64,000 nt of DNA. Origin: ZC4RG20 sp963782445. GTDB lineage: Bacteria; Pseudomonadota; Gammaproteobacteria; Steroidobacterales; Rariloculaceae. Positions within the stretch are counted from its first letter, which is position 1. Every line of letters starts with the position of its first letter. The translations under genes were made by a program, and so were the position numbers. The stretch is taken from assembly GCA_963782445.1 (NCBI GenBank), contig CAWAJM010000001.1:2356001-2420000 (forward strand). The letters run 5' to 3'. The notes under the pieces were generated by a model. The model was not told the DNA's origin and searched no databases. It saw only the letters and a list, made by a program, of their open reading frames with translations. Shown here piece by piece: positions 26,879-35,427 of the stretch.

Positions 26879-27652
26879 ATGATCGAGCCTCTCCTTCTGA
26901 CTGCCGTACGCGTGTCGACGTTCGACGATCGTCGGCCGCTCACCAATGCGAGCGGCTTTTACTTCGAGCGCGACGAGCGGCTCTTCCTCATTACGAGTCG
27001 CCACGTCGTATTCGACCAGCTCAGCGGGCACTTGCCGAGCCGGATAGAGATCGAGCTGCATCTCGGCGTTGACGATATGTCTCGATCGACGGGGTTCTCG
27101 ATCCCACTCTATCGGAACGGCCTCGGCGTTTGGCGCCAAGGAAGTGATACGGCGGGCGCCGTCGACGTTGCCGCCCTCGAGATCGACCGCAACGCGCTAC
27201 CTCCCGAGACCGCATATAGGGCGTTCACGCCTCGACATCTGGTGAAGAGTTTCGACCGCATCGAGGCCGGTACGTCGCTGCTGATCGTCGGCTTCCCGCT
27301 GGGCTTTCATGACACGAGGCACCACATGCCCGTGGTACGGCACGCGGTGGTCGCTTCGTCTTTCGGCCTTCGTTTCCAGGGTGAGGGCTACTTCCTGACG
27401 GACGGGCGGACGCACCGGGGAAGCAGCGGCGCTCCGGTCGTAGCGCGCGCTACCGCCTCGGACGCGAACATGGGCGATCTGCCGTGGATGCTGCTCGGCG
27501 TGCATTCGGCTCGGATAGATGTCGGCGGCCGCGATCTCGATCTAGACGAGGCACTGGGACTCAATTGCGCGTGGTATGCCGATATTTTGATCAAGCTTAC
27601 CGAGCAGCCGGGTCGGTCGTCATCGCCTCCCGCGAGTGGCGCAGGCGCTTAG
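26879..27652 (+). CDS. Trypsin-like serine peptidase domain protein
   Basis: 257 residues without a signal peptide. The trypsin-like triad can be read: His in FLITSRHVVFD, Asp in AGAVDVAALEID, and Ser in HRGSSGAPV, with the substrate-binding strand LLGVHSARIDVGG after it. The opening ASGFYFERDERLFLITSRHVV matches the bacterial trypsin-like peptidase families used for cytoplasmic cleavage. Substrate unknown. It is divergent from the RRM gene, and the RRM promoter overlaps its upstream region. Confidence 0.8.
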   Translation: MIEPLLLTAVRVSTFDDRRPLTNASGFYFERDERLFLITSRHVVFDQLSGHLPSRIEIELHLGVDDMSRSTGFSIPLYRNGLGVWRQGSDTAGAVDVAALEIDRNALPPETAYRAFTPRHLVKSFDRIEAGTSLLIVGFPLGFHDTRHHMPVVRHAVVASSFGLRFQGEGYFLTDGRTHRGSSGAPVVARATASDANMGDLPWMLLGVHSARIDVGGRDLDLDEALGLNCAWYADILIKLTEQPGRSSSPPASGAGA

Positions 27653-27993
27653 TCGAGACGAGCGAGGCCAGAGCTCTCCCCGAAGCAAGCGGCTCATTGA
27701 CTAAGCCGTAGGCCCCTTCAATACCGATGAGTGGCGTTCTGCCGATGTATGAACATCCCTGCGCGCTACGGCACCGGCTATCTCGGCGCCAGGGGCACCC
27801 CACCCCCGTACAGCGCCACGGACTTTGGCGCTTGGTTTTGAAGCCCATCTGGGCGATCAACGGCATACGATCGACCCTCGCAACAACGTGCCGCGCATAG
27901 GCCGCGTTCTGCTAGCGCCCCGGGCGGGACATTTCCGCCGTCGCGATCGCCACGATGTTTGGTCCAGCCGTGCTCGATAGCTTCACTGGCTCT
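27653..27993. other. 341-bp intergenic region, no gene recognised
   Basis: This separates the convergent protease and NnrS genes. Short open frames exist on both strands, but none has a ribosome site or recognisable domain. I see no tRNA-like or repeat structure here. Confidence 0.5.
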
Positions 27994-29214
27994 TCAATTC
28001 GGCAGCGATACATCTAACCGCGGCCAAACGAGAACGGGCAGGTAGATCACCAGGAAGACCAGATAGGCCGCGCTCCATACCAGCATCGAGCACACCATGA
28101 TGTGTATGTACCCGAGCGGCAATGCTACAGGCCCAAAAACACGTAATGCTGCGCCGAGCACCACGAACAGATAGGCGGCGGTGATGGCCGGCCGCGCAAC
28201 GAGGGGACGGCCGGTGTGCCCGAGTGCCACGCGTGTCGTGACGGCGAGGATCATGGTGCCGAAGGCACCCGCAGTCAGCCCGTGTAGCCAATTAGCGGCC
28301 CACGAAATGTGGCCGAGAAGCGAGACCGCTTTGAGTGCCAACGCCAGCGGAAGCCAGGCATAGCCGACATGCAGCACGAAGACGATGGGCATGCGGATGG
28401 CGCGCAGCCCCTCCCATTTCGCTAGGCGCGCGGCAAGCAGGACCGCCGCGAGCGCGGCAAGCACGCCTGCCGCTGCGGAACCCGGCACGGCCAGATCCCC
28501 GACGATCACGGCCACCACGGCGGCCAGCGACAGCGCTTCGAGCCGTGGAGCGGCTCGGATCGCGCTGCATTGGCCGCGGCCGAGGAGCGCGTTGCGGGTA
28601 AACGCCGGGATGATCCGACCGCCGACGAGAACGATCATGAGCATGACTATGTTCACAGCGAATCGCAGCGGGTCGAATGGCAAGGCGTCGAGCCAACCGA
28701 GCTGTCGGCCGTGAAAGAGCAGATCCGCGCCGAACAGCAGCCCCAGCATTACGAGAAAGGGATAGTTTCTCAGGTTGCGCGTCCGTATCAGCGGTACAGC
28801 GAGCGCGGCCGCGAGCGCAGGGATGAACAACAACTCTACGACCGCGGCTGGTACGGAATACAGGTGAGCGAGGGGGTGCATGACGACACGGCCGGCGATC
28901 CAGAGCAGCGCGAGCCCGACAAGAGGCAGGCCCGAGACGGCACGCGTGCCCGTCCACGTGGGCGCTGCAGTCAGGAGAAATCCGGCAATGATCGATACGA
29001 CGAAGCCGAAGATCATTTCGTGACCATGCCAGGAAAATATGGGCACCTCCGAGGCCGGCCACCACCGCCATGCCAATCCAAGAAGCAACGTCGTGAGCGC
29101 AACGGGCACCCAGAGTGCGCCCAGTAGAAAAAATGGCCTGAAGCCGTACGTAAACAATGCAAGCCGGCGCATCCCAACTTGGGCCGCACTCCTGTGCGCG
29201 ACTTCCTTCACCAT
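27994..29214 (-). CDS. nnrS: NnrS family protein (nitric oxide stress)
   Basis: About 406 residues, with a GTG at 29223 as alternative start. Twelve hydrophobic segments and the family wording are clear: LFTYGFRPFFLLGALW, WHGHEMIFGFVVSIIAGFLLTA, NWLHGLTAGAFGTMILAVTTRVALGHTGRPL. NnrS is a heme- and copper-containing inner-membrane protein that protects against nitrosative stress. A perfect FNR/DNR-type box lies about 100 bp upstream (29312-29325), supporting control by a CRP/FNR-family NO or oxygen regulator. No denitrification genes are adjacent. Confidence 0.93.
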   Translation of the reverse strand: MVKEVAHRSAAQVGMRRLALFTYGFRPFFLLGALWVPVALTTLLLGLAWRWWPASEVPIFSWHGHEMIFGFVVSIIAGFLLTAAPTWTGTRAVSGLPLVGLALLWIAGRVVMHPLAHLYSVPAAVVELLFIPALAAALAVPLIRTRNLRNYPFLVMLGLLFGADLLFHGRQLGWLDALPFDPLRFAVNIVMLMIVLVGGRIIPAFTRNALLGRGQCSAIRAAPRLEALSLAAVVAVIVGDLAVPGSAAAGVLAALAAVLLAARLAKWEGLRAIRMPIVFVLHVGYAWLPLALALKAVSLLGHISWAANWLHGLTAGAFGTMILAVTTRVALGHTGRPLVARPAITAAYLFVVLGAALRVFGPVALPLGYIHIMVCSMLVWSAAYLVFLVIYLPVLVWPRLDVSLPN

Positions 29215-29311
29215 CCGCTCCACTGCTCGCCATCAAGCCGTGCGGCAGAACCGTTTTGGGCGATGACGTGGGTCATGGCGCCAAGTCTATCCGACCCGGG
29301 CGAGACCCGGA

Positions 29312-29325
29312 TTGATCTGGATCAA
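29312..29325. promoter_or_regulatory. FNR/DNR-type operator
   Basis: TTGAT-CTGG-ATCAA is a perfect match to the FNR/DNR consensus TTGAT-N4-ATCAA. It lies between the divergent NnrS and Rieske-FAD reductase genes, roughly 98 bp from the NnrS start and 180 bp from the other, so it could serve either. Confidence 0.75.
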
Positions 29326-29508
29326 GTCAACGATACTCCCTCAGCTAACCTTCTCCGTTTGAAGACTTGCGATTCGCGCCGAACGTCATATCCTATTTAA
29401 ACAAACTTGGCGGTATGTTCCGCGGCCGAAGCAGACTGTATGGGCGGTCTGCAAAGAACGCGTTGTTGCGGGGCCGCAATTGGAGACCGGTACCTAGGAT
29501 AACGGCAG

Positions 29509-31038
29509 ATGAGTGGCAAGCGGAAACTGACGGGCCCGGACCTGACAGCAGGCATGGCCATTGCAGCCCTGCCGGAGGGCGGTATGCTCGGTGGCTACGT
29601 AGGCGACGAAACCGTTCTGGTCGCAAAGCTCAGCGGCAGGCTGCTCGCCCTGAGCGCGAAGTGCACGCACTACGGAGGGCCGCTCGATAAGGGCTTGGTC
29701 ATAGGCGACACCGTGCGCTGCCCGTGGCATCACGCCCGATTCGACCTCGCGACCGGCGAGGCGGTTGGAGCGCCGGCGCTCGATCCGGTTGGATGCTGGA
29801 GAGTTGATGTCGAGAACGGGAAGCTTTACGTCCGCGAACGCACGGCGCCTCCCGTACTGCCTCGGCGCCCAGCCCGCTCGCCGTCGTCGGTCGTGATCGT
29901 CGGCGGGGGCGCAGCCGGCGAGGCAGCGGCCGAGACGTTACGGCGCGAGGGCTACGACGGGCCCGTCATTATCCTGAGCGACGACGCCGCCGCGCCATGC
30001 GATCGCCCGAACCTTTCCAAAGACTACCTCGCTGGCACGGCCCAGCCGTCTTGGATACCGCTGAGGCGCGACAAGTTCTACCGCGAGCATGGGATCGAGT
30101 TGCGGTTGAATACGAAAGTCACCGCGATCGACTCGGCGGCCGCGGAGGTGCGACTGGGCGACGGCACCGCACTACCCTATGGCGCCCTGCTGCTTGCGAC
30201 CGGCGCTGAGCCTGTGCGCCTGGATCTTCCCGGCGCCGAGTTGCCGCATGTACATTACCTGCGTACCCAGGCAGACAGCGAAGCGATCATTCGCGCCGTC
30301 GAAGCGGGTGCGAAGCGCGCGGTCGTCATCGGCGCAAGCTTTATCGGGCTTGAAGTCGCGGCGTCCCTGCGGCAGCGCAACCTCGGCGTGAGAGTGGTAG
30401 CGCCTGATGAGAGACCGCTCGCGCGAATCATGGGCGACGCGCTCGGCGATTTCATCCGAAGTGTACATGAATCCAAAGGCGTCCTGTTTCACCTGCAGCA
30501 AACCGCCTCCCGAATCGACGCCCGGCACGTCACCCTGAAGAGCGGCGCGCAGTTGGAAGCCGATCTCGTCGTCGTCGGAATCGGCGTGCGCCCGCGCGTC
30601 GAATTGGCGCAGGCGGCGGGGCTCGAGGTCGATCGCGGAGTCATCGTGAACAGTCACTTGGAGACGAGCGCCCCGAACGTCTATGCAGCCGGGGATATCG
30701 CGTGCTGGCCCGACGCAGCGAGCGGCCAGCGCATCCGCGTCGAGCACTGGGTGGTTGCCCAGCGGCAGGGCCAAGCCGCGGCACGAAACATCTTGGGAGC
30801 CGGCGAGCCTTATGTGGATCCGCCGTTCTTCTGGAGCCAGCATTACGATATCGCGATCAACTACGTCGGACACACCGTGGGCTGGGATCGGCTAGAGACC
30901 GAGGGCGATGCCGCTGAGCGCGATTTTCGCGTGAGATTTATCAAGGACGGCCGCGCGGCAGCTACAGCCACGGTTTATCGCGATATCGACAGCCTCCGCG
31001 CCGAGGCGGAAATGGAGGCCCGCGCGGTCGCTTCGTAG
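29509..31038 (+). CDS. Rieske-FAD-dependent pyridine nucleotide-disulfide reductase (AIFM3/BphA4-like)
   Basis: 509 residues. An N-terminal Rieske [2Fe-2S] domain has ligands Cys52/His54 in KCTHYGG and Cys71/His74 in CPWHHARF. From residue about 125 comes a two-dinucleotide-fold oxidoreductase: VIVGGGAAGEAAAETLRREG for FAD, AVVIGASFIGLEVAASLRQRNL for NAD(P)H, and APNVYAAGDIACW near the end. The fusion matches apoptosis-inducing-factor-like/ferredoxin reductases, which move electrons from NAD(P)H to iron-sulfur or heme acceptors. The partner is unknown; the shared upstream region with NnrS suggests a stress role. A DUF488 gene follows within 25 bp. Confidence 0.88.
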   Translation: MSGKRKLTGPDLTAGMAIAALPEGGMLGGYVGDETVLVAKLSGRLLALSAKCTHYGGPLDKGLVIGDTVRCPWHHARFDLATGEAVGAPALDPVGCWRVDVENGKLYVRERTAPPVLPRRPARSPSSVVIVGGGAAGEAAAETLRREGYDGPVIILSDDAAAPCDRPNLSKDYLAGTAQPSWIPLRRDKFYREHGIELRLNTKVTAIDSAAAEVRLGDGTALPYGALLLATGAEPVRLDLPGAELPHVHYLRTQADSEAIIRAVEAGAKRAVVIGASFIGLEVAASLRQRNLGVRVVAPDERPLARIMGDALGDFIRSVHESKGVLFHLQQTASRIDARHVTLKSGAQLEADLVVVGIGVRPRVELAQAAGLEVDRGVIVNSHLETSAPNVYAAGDIACWPDAASGQRIRVEHWVVAQRQGQAAARNILGAGEPYVDPPFFWSQHYDIAINYVGHTVGWDRLETEGDAAERDFRVRFIKDGRAAATATVYRDIDSLRAEAEMEARAVAS

Positions 31039-31062
31039 GATGATGGCCATAGCCATCGTTTC

Positions 31063-31434
31063 ATGGTCAATATCAGCATCAAGCGCGTCTACGATCCAGA
31101 GTCGCCTAGCGACGGGCGCCGTTTCCTGGTCGAACGCCTATGGCCACGCGGAATCCGCAAGGAAGCGCTCCATGCAGAATCGTGGGTGAAAGACGTAGCG
31201 CCGAGCACTCAGCTGCGCAAGTGGTACGGCCACGAAACATCACGGTGGCCGGAATTTCAGCAGCGCTACCGCAAAGAGCTTGATGCGAACGAGGAAATCT
31301 GGCGTCCCCTCCTCGACGCCGCTCAAGCCGGGAAAGTCACACTGCTTTACAGTGCCCACGACATGGAGCATAACAGCGCGGTTGTGCTGCGGGATTTCCT
31401 CGTGGAACAAAGCACGCGCCGGCGCACTCGGTGA
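31063..31434 (+). CDS. DUF488 family protein
   Basis: 123 residues with all family marks: IKRVYDPESPSDGRRFLVERLWPRG, WVKDVAPSTQLRKWYGH, FQQRYRKEL, and VTLLYSAHDMEHNSAVVLRDFL. DUF488 proteins are small cytoplasmic proteins of unknown function, often near redox or respiration genes. The 24-bp gap suggests cotranscription with the Rieske-FAD reductase. Confidence 0.88.
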   Translation: MVNISIKRVYDPESPSDGRRFLVERLWPRGIRKEALHAESWVKDVAPSTQLRKWYGHETSRWPEFQQRYRKELDANEEIWRPLLDAAQAGKVTLLYSAHDMEHNSAVVLRDFLVEQSTRRRTR

Positions 31435-31681
31435 GAAGGCTGGCCCGTGCTCTCGCAGAAGAGCGCCTTCGTCCGCAGAGGCACCAGACTCAATAGGTAC
31501 GCCACAACACGGTAGCGTCGCCTCGAGAATAGACCGTCGCCTCCTCGAGCCCGCGCATGATGCGGTCGAAGTTCGGGTTCTTTCGACCGCCGGGCTGTTT
31601 ATGATTGCTCGCCCTCTTACTGGTCGTCCTCTTTCCAGTCGTCTTCTTCATTTGTCCGATCCTTTCGATGAGGCCAGCACC

Positions 31682-32014
31682 TTACGGCCAATGAAATTTT
31701 CCGGAAACGACTAGGTAGTTTATGCACAGGATCGCTGCGAGACATACGCCGACCGCCGCCAAGATTACGATCCACTGCCCCTCGAAGTCGAGCCGCACGA
31801 GCGCTGGACTAATCATTGCCCCGGCAAGACAAAAGTAGAGGGTTGTCACGGCTAGTCGCCGTGAACCAGACCACCATGCCACCAACGCAAGAGGCACCGT
31901 AACAACAAAAACGAAGACCGCAGCGGGAAACGCAGTGGCAGCAGCCAGATATGCCGTAACGGCGAGAAGCAATCCGACAGCTCCAGCAACGAGACCCAAG
32001 TCCACGACCACCAC
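31682..32014 (-). CDS. Small hypothetical membrane protein
   Basis: 110 residues from a GTG, predicted to cross the membrane about four times (GLVAGAVGLLLAVTAYLAAATAFPA, VFVFVVTVPLALVAWW, TLYFCLAGAMISPALV, IVILAAVGVCLAAILCINYLVV). Few charges and no conserved motif that I recognise. The ribosome site is weak, so the exact start is uncertain. It lies at the edge of the decayed integration region. Confidence 0.45.
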   Translation of the reverse strand: MVVVDLGLVAGAVGLLLAVTAYLAAATAFPAAVFVFVVTVPLALVAWWSGSRRLAVTTLYFCLAGAMISPALVRLDFEGQWIVILAAVGVCLAAILCINYLVVSGKFHWP

Positions 32015-32189
32015 CTAGGAAATCGCTTCCAAGATATTTGCGCGCGAGGCGGCGAAGCGAAACGTGCTTAACCGAATACATCGGACGCTCGAAAAGCGGC
32101 CTGCTTCTTGCCCCCAAAAAGGCCGCTCCGGGCACGCTCTTGGCCGCTTTTCCCGCTCAGCAGAGACACCACCGCCTCGGCAACCACTG

Positions 32190-32550
32190 GCGCCGGACCG
32201 GATAGAGATTGGCGAGCGCAAGGGCCGCGAACTCCGATCTGTTCCGACGTGCACCTTCAGTGCCAGCCCTTCCCCTTCTTGCCTCGGCGCATCTCGACGT
32301 GTCGCGCTCGTTCGGCGTTCCCCCTCGATGGCGGCACCGAAATCACTTTGCCATCTACGATCGTCGCGGCCTTCGACATCAGGCGGCGCTCTTCCAACAG
32401 CGCCCAGACCTCGGCCTGCTTGGTCAGCCGCTGCTTCTCGAGCAGGTGACGGATGCGGAGGCTCACCGCCCGAGCCGCCGCGTCGAGACGCGCGGTTCTT
32501 GGCCTGCCGCCGGATGCGCCGGCATTTCCCGATCGAACGCGAAGGTCCAC
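32190..32550 (-). pseudogene. IS5-family transposase remnant
   Basis: One frame reads FRHLLEKQ-like RIRHLLEKQRLTKQAEVWALLEERRLMSKAATIVDGKVI, then MRRGKKGKGWH and stops at 32257; the other frame continues with LALKVHVGTD. Together these match IS5 transposases (LLExxGL..GTIVDATII...KKGxxWHFGMKxHIGVD). The frameshift at the WHFG motif and loss of both ends, including most of the DDE catalytic region, make it a dead fragment. Confidence 0.7.
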
Positions 32551-32635
32551 AGGCCCGACCCAAGACAGACCGGGCCGGCTCCGCCTCGATGTCGGGCTCG
32601 ACGGACGCGCCCTTCCCGGCTCGCCAGTTCACATG

Positions 32636-33190
32636 AGGCCACCTATACGCACTACCGGCCAGGCACCCAGAAATCCTGTACGCGCGCGTCGCCGCCGCAG
32701 GCCCGAGTCGCTCGAACGCCTGCGCGCGCTTACCGAGCTGCGCCGCGCCGACACTGCCGCGGTCACCGCCATGCCACAGCAGGCGCGCCGCAAGCACTGT
32801 CTCGCGGTCATGGCGCGCGAGTGTGGCTTCTCGAGCTGGGAGCACGCGCGTCGCGCGCTCAAGGGCGACCCGGTAGAGCTCGATCTCGGTACGCTGCCCT
32901 AAGGTGCCGGCGAGAGCGGCGCGCTCAATCACTGGTTCGCCGTTTACGACGAAGCGCGCACCTTCCTCGACAGCGCACCTCCGGACGGCCCGCGACGCTA
33001 CTTGCTCGCCAACAAAGCGCGACTTCTTCGTCGCCGATGGTCAGTTCATGAAGCGCATCTGGGTGGAGCCCTACAACCCGGACTGGGAGCGCGATCGGGC
33101 GGGACTGGCCTCGCCCCGCCGATCCCGCCGCGTGCCGGCGCCTCTATCACAAGCGCCCGGCAGCGCTCCCGGGGGGCGCGCGATGAAACT
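32636..33190 (+). pseudogene. Multiply frameshifted gene of unknown function
   Basis: Frame 1 encodes about 89 residues, including RRKHCLAVMARECGFSSWEHARRALKGDPVELDLGTLP, then a stop at 32900-32902. The same frame resumes with NHWFAVYDEARTF and GPRRYLLANKA, and after a one-base shift near 33022 another frame gives DFFVADGQFMKRIWVEPYNPDWERDRAGLASPR. Joined, the pieces make a continuous, soluble protein of about 180 residues resembling uncharacterised proteobacterial proteins. I do not know the function. At least two lesions show it is inactive. Confidence 0.55.
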
Positions 33191-33215
33191 GGTGTCGCCG
33201 AACGCCGGGACTCTA

Positions 33216-33312
33216 GCTGACATCGCGGATACCCTTCCTCTTTAACAGGAAGATATACCGCTAACGTATTGATATTAATTAGGAAGAATTGGAGCGGGAA
33301 ACGAGACTCGAA
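33216..33312. repeat. Duplicated tRNA-Gly 3' end (att-like) plus flanking homology
   Basis: Bases 33290-33312 are identical to the last 23 bases of the tRNA-Gly gene (38998-39020). The 74 bases before it, starting GCTGACATCGCGGA, are also clearly homologous to the flank just outside the tRNA 3' end (38923-38997), with a few substitutions. This is the signature of integration at a tRNA gene. See the finding for the tandem model. Confidence 0.85.
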
Positions 33313-33364
33313 GAACGGCTGGGGCACCGTATCAAATAAAGCGAGGCGCCGATTCGGTTCTTGG

Positions 33365-33383
33365 GTTACCCATTATGTTACCC
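33365..33383. repeat. Paired GTTACCC repeat, left end of element
   Basis: GTTACCC-N5-GTTACCC, 53 bp inside the left tRNA-end duplication. The same pair with the same five-base spacing occurs inside the right end (38848-38866). Spaced short direct repeats at both ends resemble integrase arm-type binding sites. Confidence 0.55.
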
Positions 33384-33745
33384 GTCGACAGGGCAGCTCC
33401 GTCATATTGTGGAGGCAACCCCCTCCTTGATACTCCTCGAACTTTTCGCGCGCCATGGCGGCCTCAATTAGGAGGATGTGCCCGGTCGCTTCCGGAAACT
33501 TGCGCCCCTGCTCCCGCTTCCTTTGAGAGTCCGAACCCTACCCCTTCAGCTGGCAAGCTGAAGCCTTCAAGCCTTCACGCAGCCTCCTCGTTGCCGTGCG
33601 CTCTCCAGTTAAAGAAATCCGTCGCGATCCCTTCGACAATTCGTAAGTGGTCACGCAGCGGCGTGATCCCCCCGCCTGCAGCCTCTACCGTGGCATCCGG
33701 CTCTCGCGTGGCGAGAGAGGAGTTTCAACGGCAGGAGGTGTGCAC

Positions 33746-33893
33746 ATGACGGAACACAATAGTCGGGTGAATCGGCGCGAGCGTAACCGGGCGGATTGGG
33801 AGCGGCTCGTCTCGAGCTTTGAACGGAGCGGGCTGAGCGGAAGGCGTTTTGCGAGCAGGCGGCGGTCTCCACCAGTACTTTAGACTATCACCG
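33746..33893 (+). pseudogene. IS66-family TnpA fragment
   Basis: An ATG with a good AGGAGG site begins a short protein with RNRADWERLVSSFERSGLSGRRFASR, the helix-turn-helix part of IS66 TnpA. A frameshift near 33855 moves the ending into another frame (AAVSTSTLDYHRDSS), the expected VSTSTLxYxRR. The sequence is cut off at about 33893, where the oppositely oriented cargo gene starts. TnpB and TnpC are absent. Confidence 0.65.
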
Positions 33894-34409
33894 AGACTCG
33901 TCGCGACCTAACAGCCAACGCCATTCCGCACCATACAAAAACACAACCACCCAAGCGCCCAACGCGAGCAGCGGTACCGGCAGACTGCCGAGTCCTCTAA
34001 TTCCAGTAACCGCGACCCTCAGCGCGATGGGCGAAAAGAATAGTGCGACCGAGGCACTCATCATGAGTCCAATCCAAGCAGGCAATCGTTGGTCAAGAAT
34101 CGCACCGACAGAACCGAACAAGTACAGTGCCCCGAACGGAACAACATAGAGAAGGGGCCAGTTCACAGTAACAAAGAACCACACGGCTCCGCACGCGACC
34201 AACAGTTGCGCCCATTTGAGAACATCGACCCAGGTCAAGGCTTGGCCCGCCTCCCTCCTGGATTCAAGCTGCGGCAAGACGCCAACCAAAGACGCTTGGT
34301 CAGCGTAAAGCCGCCCCTCGAGACTAGTCCACCCATATATCAGCAGGCGAGATCCTCGTTTGATCAACTTGAAAATAACAGTTGGCAATACTTTCCGGAG
34401 TATTGGCAC
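33888..34409 (-). CDS. Hypothetical inner-membrane protein (element cargo)
   Basis: Up to 173 residues from a GTG at 34409, with four to five hydrophobic segments (LLVACGAVWFFVTVNWPLLYVVPFGALYLFGSVGAI, WIGLMMSASVALFFSPIALRV, LPVPLLALGAWVVVFLYGAEW). The first 28 codons overlap the end of the upstream same-strand gene by 86 bases, so the true start may lie downstream. Base composition is visibly more AT-rich than in the chromosomal flanks. No family recognised. Confidence 0.5.
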   Translation of the reverse strand: MPILRKVLPTVIFKLIKRGSRLLIYGWTSLEGRLYADQASLVGVLPQLESRREAGQALTWVDVLKWAQLLVACGAVWFFVTVNWPLLYVVPFGALYLFGSVGAILDQRLPAWIGLMMSASVALFFSPIALRVAVTGIRGLGSLPVPLLALGAWVVVFLYGAEWRWLLGRDESR

Positions 34410-35376
34410 ACCCTAGTCCCGGAACGACGAGGTAGGTAGTTACCGATGCAGAGTGGACTATTTCCGCTGGCGCAGACGATTCTAGGCCCATTTCGTAAAA
34501 CTGTATATCCCAATAGTACGTGACCCCCTCAGCAATGCCCTTCGGATCGGACGAGCCGACGCTTGGAATATACAACTGAGCCCCATCGAATTTTGTTGTG
34601 TCCAAGTAAGCGGATGGGATGTCCGAGTCCCATGAACTGGCCACGAAACAACCGCGGTCGGCATCCTGCGAATCGCCCGTTCGCCCCGTAAACGGGACGG
34701 TGCAACCATAGTCGTCAATACTGATTTTGTCTTCGTATCCGACATTTTGGACGGCGTAAGTGTTTGGCGGATGACATGGAGCCGAATCGCCGATGTAATC
34801 GGGCTGACAAGTCACGGATGAAGAATCGGGCTGGTACAGGTTATTAGCTTTGAACGCCAGGGTGCTCATGGGCCGGACCCCCCAGGGCGTCTCCACTCCT
34901 TGAGTACCAAATGTGACTCTCGCCATCGCAAGGCCTATGGTCTGATCATCGAGAGTAATCGGCACCCACCAGCACATCCACGCCCAGTAATACTCGCCAG
35001 GTCCGATTTCCACTGGAATATAGCCGCAATACTGGGTCCAATATGCCCCACCCGGGACATTATTTATTCCAACACCGAATGCCTGATAGCCACCCGTATT
35101 TCCGTTCGGCGTATACAGCAAATCGCTCGGGCAATTTTGCTCCCATGTTGGGACAGGACTTGCTCCGCTGCAGGCAGTCACTCCGTTCGAGTAGTCGGCA
35201 GGTTTGAAATTCGGGACCCCAGAACTACCCGCCCGACGGGCGTACGTAGCGATAGCAGAATCAATTGTGGCATCGCCGGACTGAGCGACTGCTGGCTCAC
35301 GAATCGCGATGATCGTTACAACCGACAAGGCTCCGATAGCCGCGAGACGTGATAGGCTGATCCCATGACGTGCCAT
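34324..35376 (-). CDS. Hypothetical secreted protein, Cys/aromatic-rich (element cargo)
   Basis: 350 residues with a signal peptide (LAAIGALSVVTIIAIREPAVAQ). The mature part is rich in Tyr, Trp, Ser and Asp, with scattered cysteines (TACSGA, WEQNCPSDL, YCGYIP, MCWWVP, VTCQPD, APCHPP, DYGCTVP, GCFVAS, GLGCANT, ANCYFQ) that would allow several disulfides after export. No membrane helix follows the signal. I do not recognise a family. AT-richer than its surroundings, consistent with horizontal transfer. Confidence 0.65.
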   Translation of the reverse strand: MARHGISLSRLAAIGALSVVTIIAIREPAVAQSGDATIDSAIATYARRAGSSGVPNFKPADYSNGVTACSGASPVPTWEQNCPSDLLYTPNGNTGGYQAFGVGINNVPGGAYWTQYCGYIPVEIGPGEYYWAWMCWWVPITLDDQTIGLAMARVTFGTQGVETPWGVRPMSTLAFKANNLYQPDSSSVTCQPDYIGDSAPCHPPNTYAVQNVGYEDKISIDDYGCTVPFTGRTGDSQDADRGCFVASSWDSDIPSAYLDTTKFDGAQLYIPSVGSSDPKGIAEGVTYYWDIQFYEMGLESSAPAEIVHSASVTTYLVVPGLGCANTPESIANCYFQVDQTRISPADIWVD

Positions 35377-35427
35377 TTCTTGCCCCCCCGTTTGCGCCTG
35401 AAGCTGCTCTTTATCTGAATTTGATCC

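Noticed and set aside
27653..27993. Group II intron or transposon tail suggested by a small ORF on the minus strand
   Set aside because: Only a faint resemblance in a few residues; no intron structure, reverse transcriptase or inverted repeats seen.
33375..33749. A 124-residue open frame upstream of the IS66 fragment
   Set aside because: No ribosome site, no domain, Ser/Pro-rich composition and overlap with element-end sequence.
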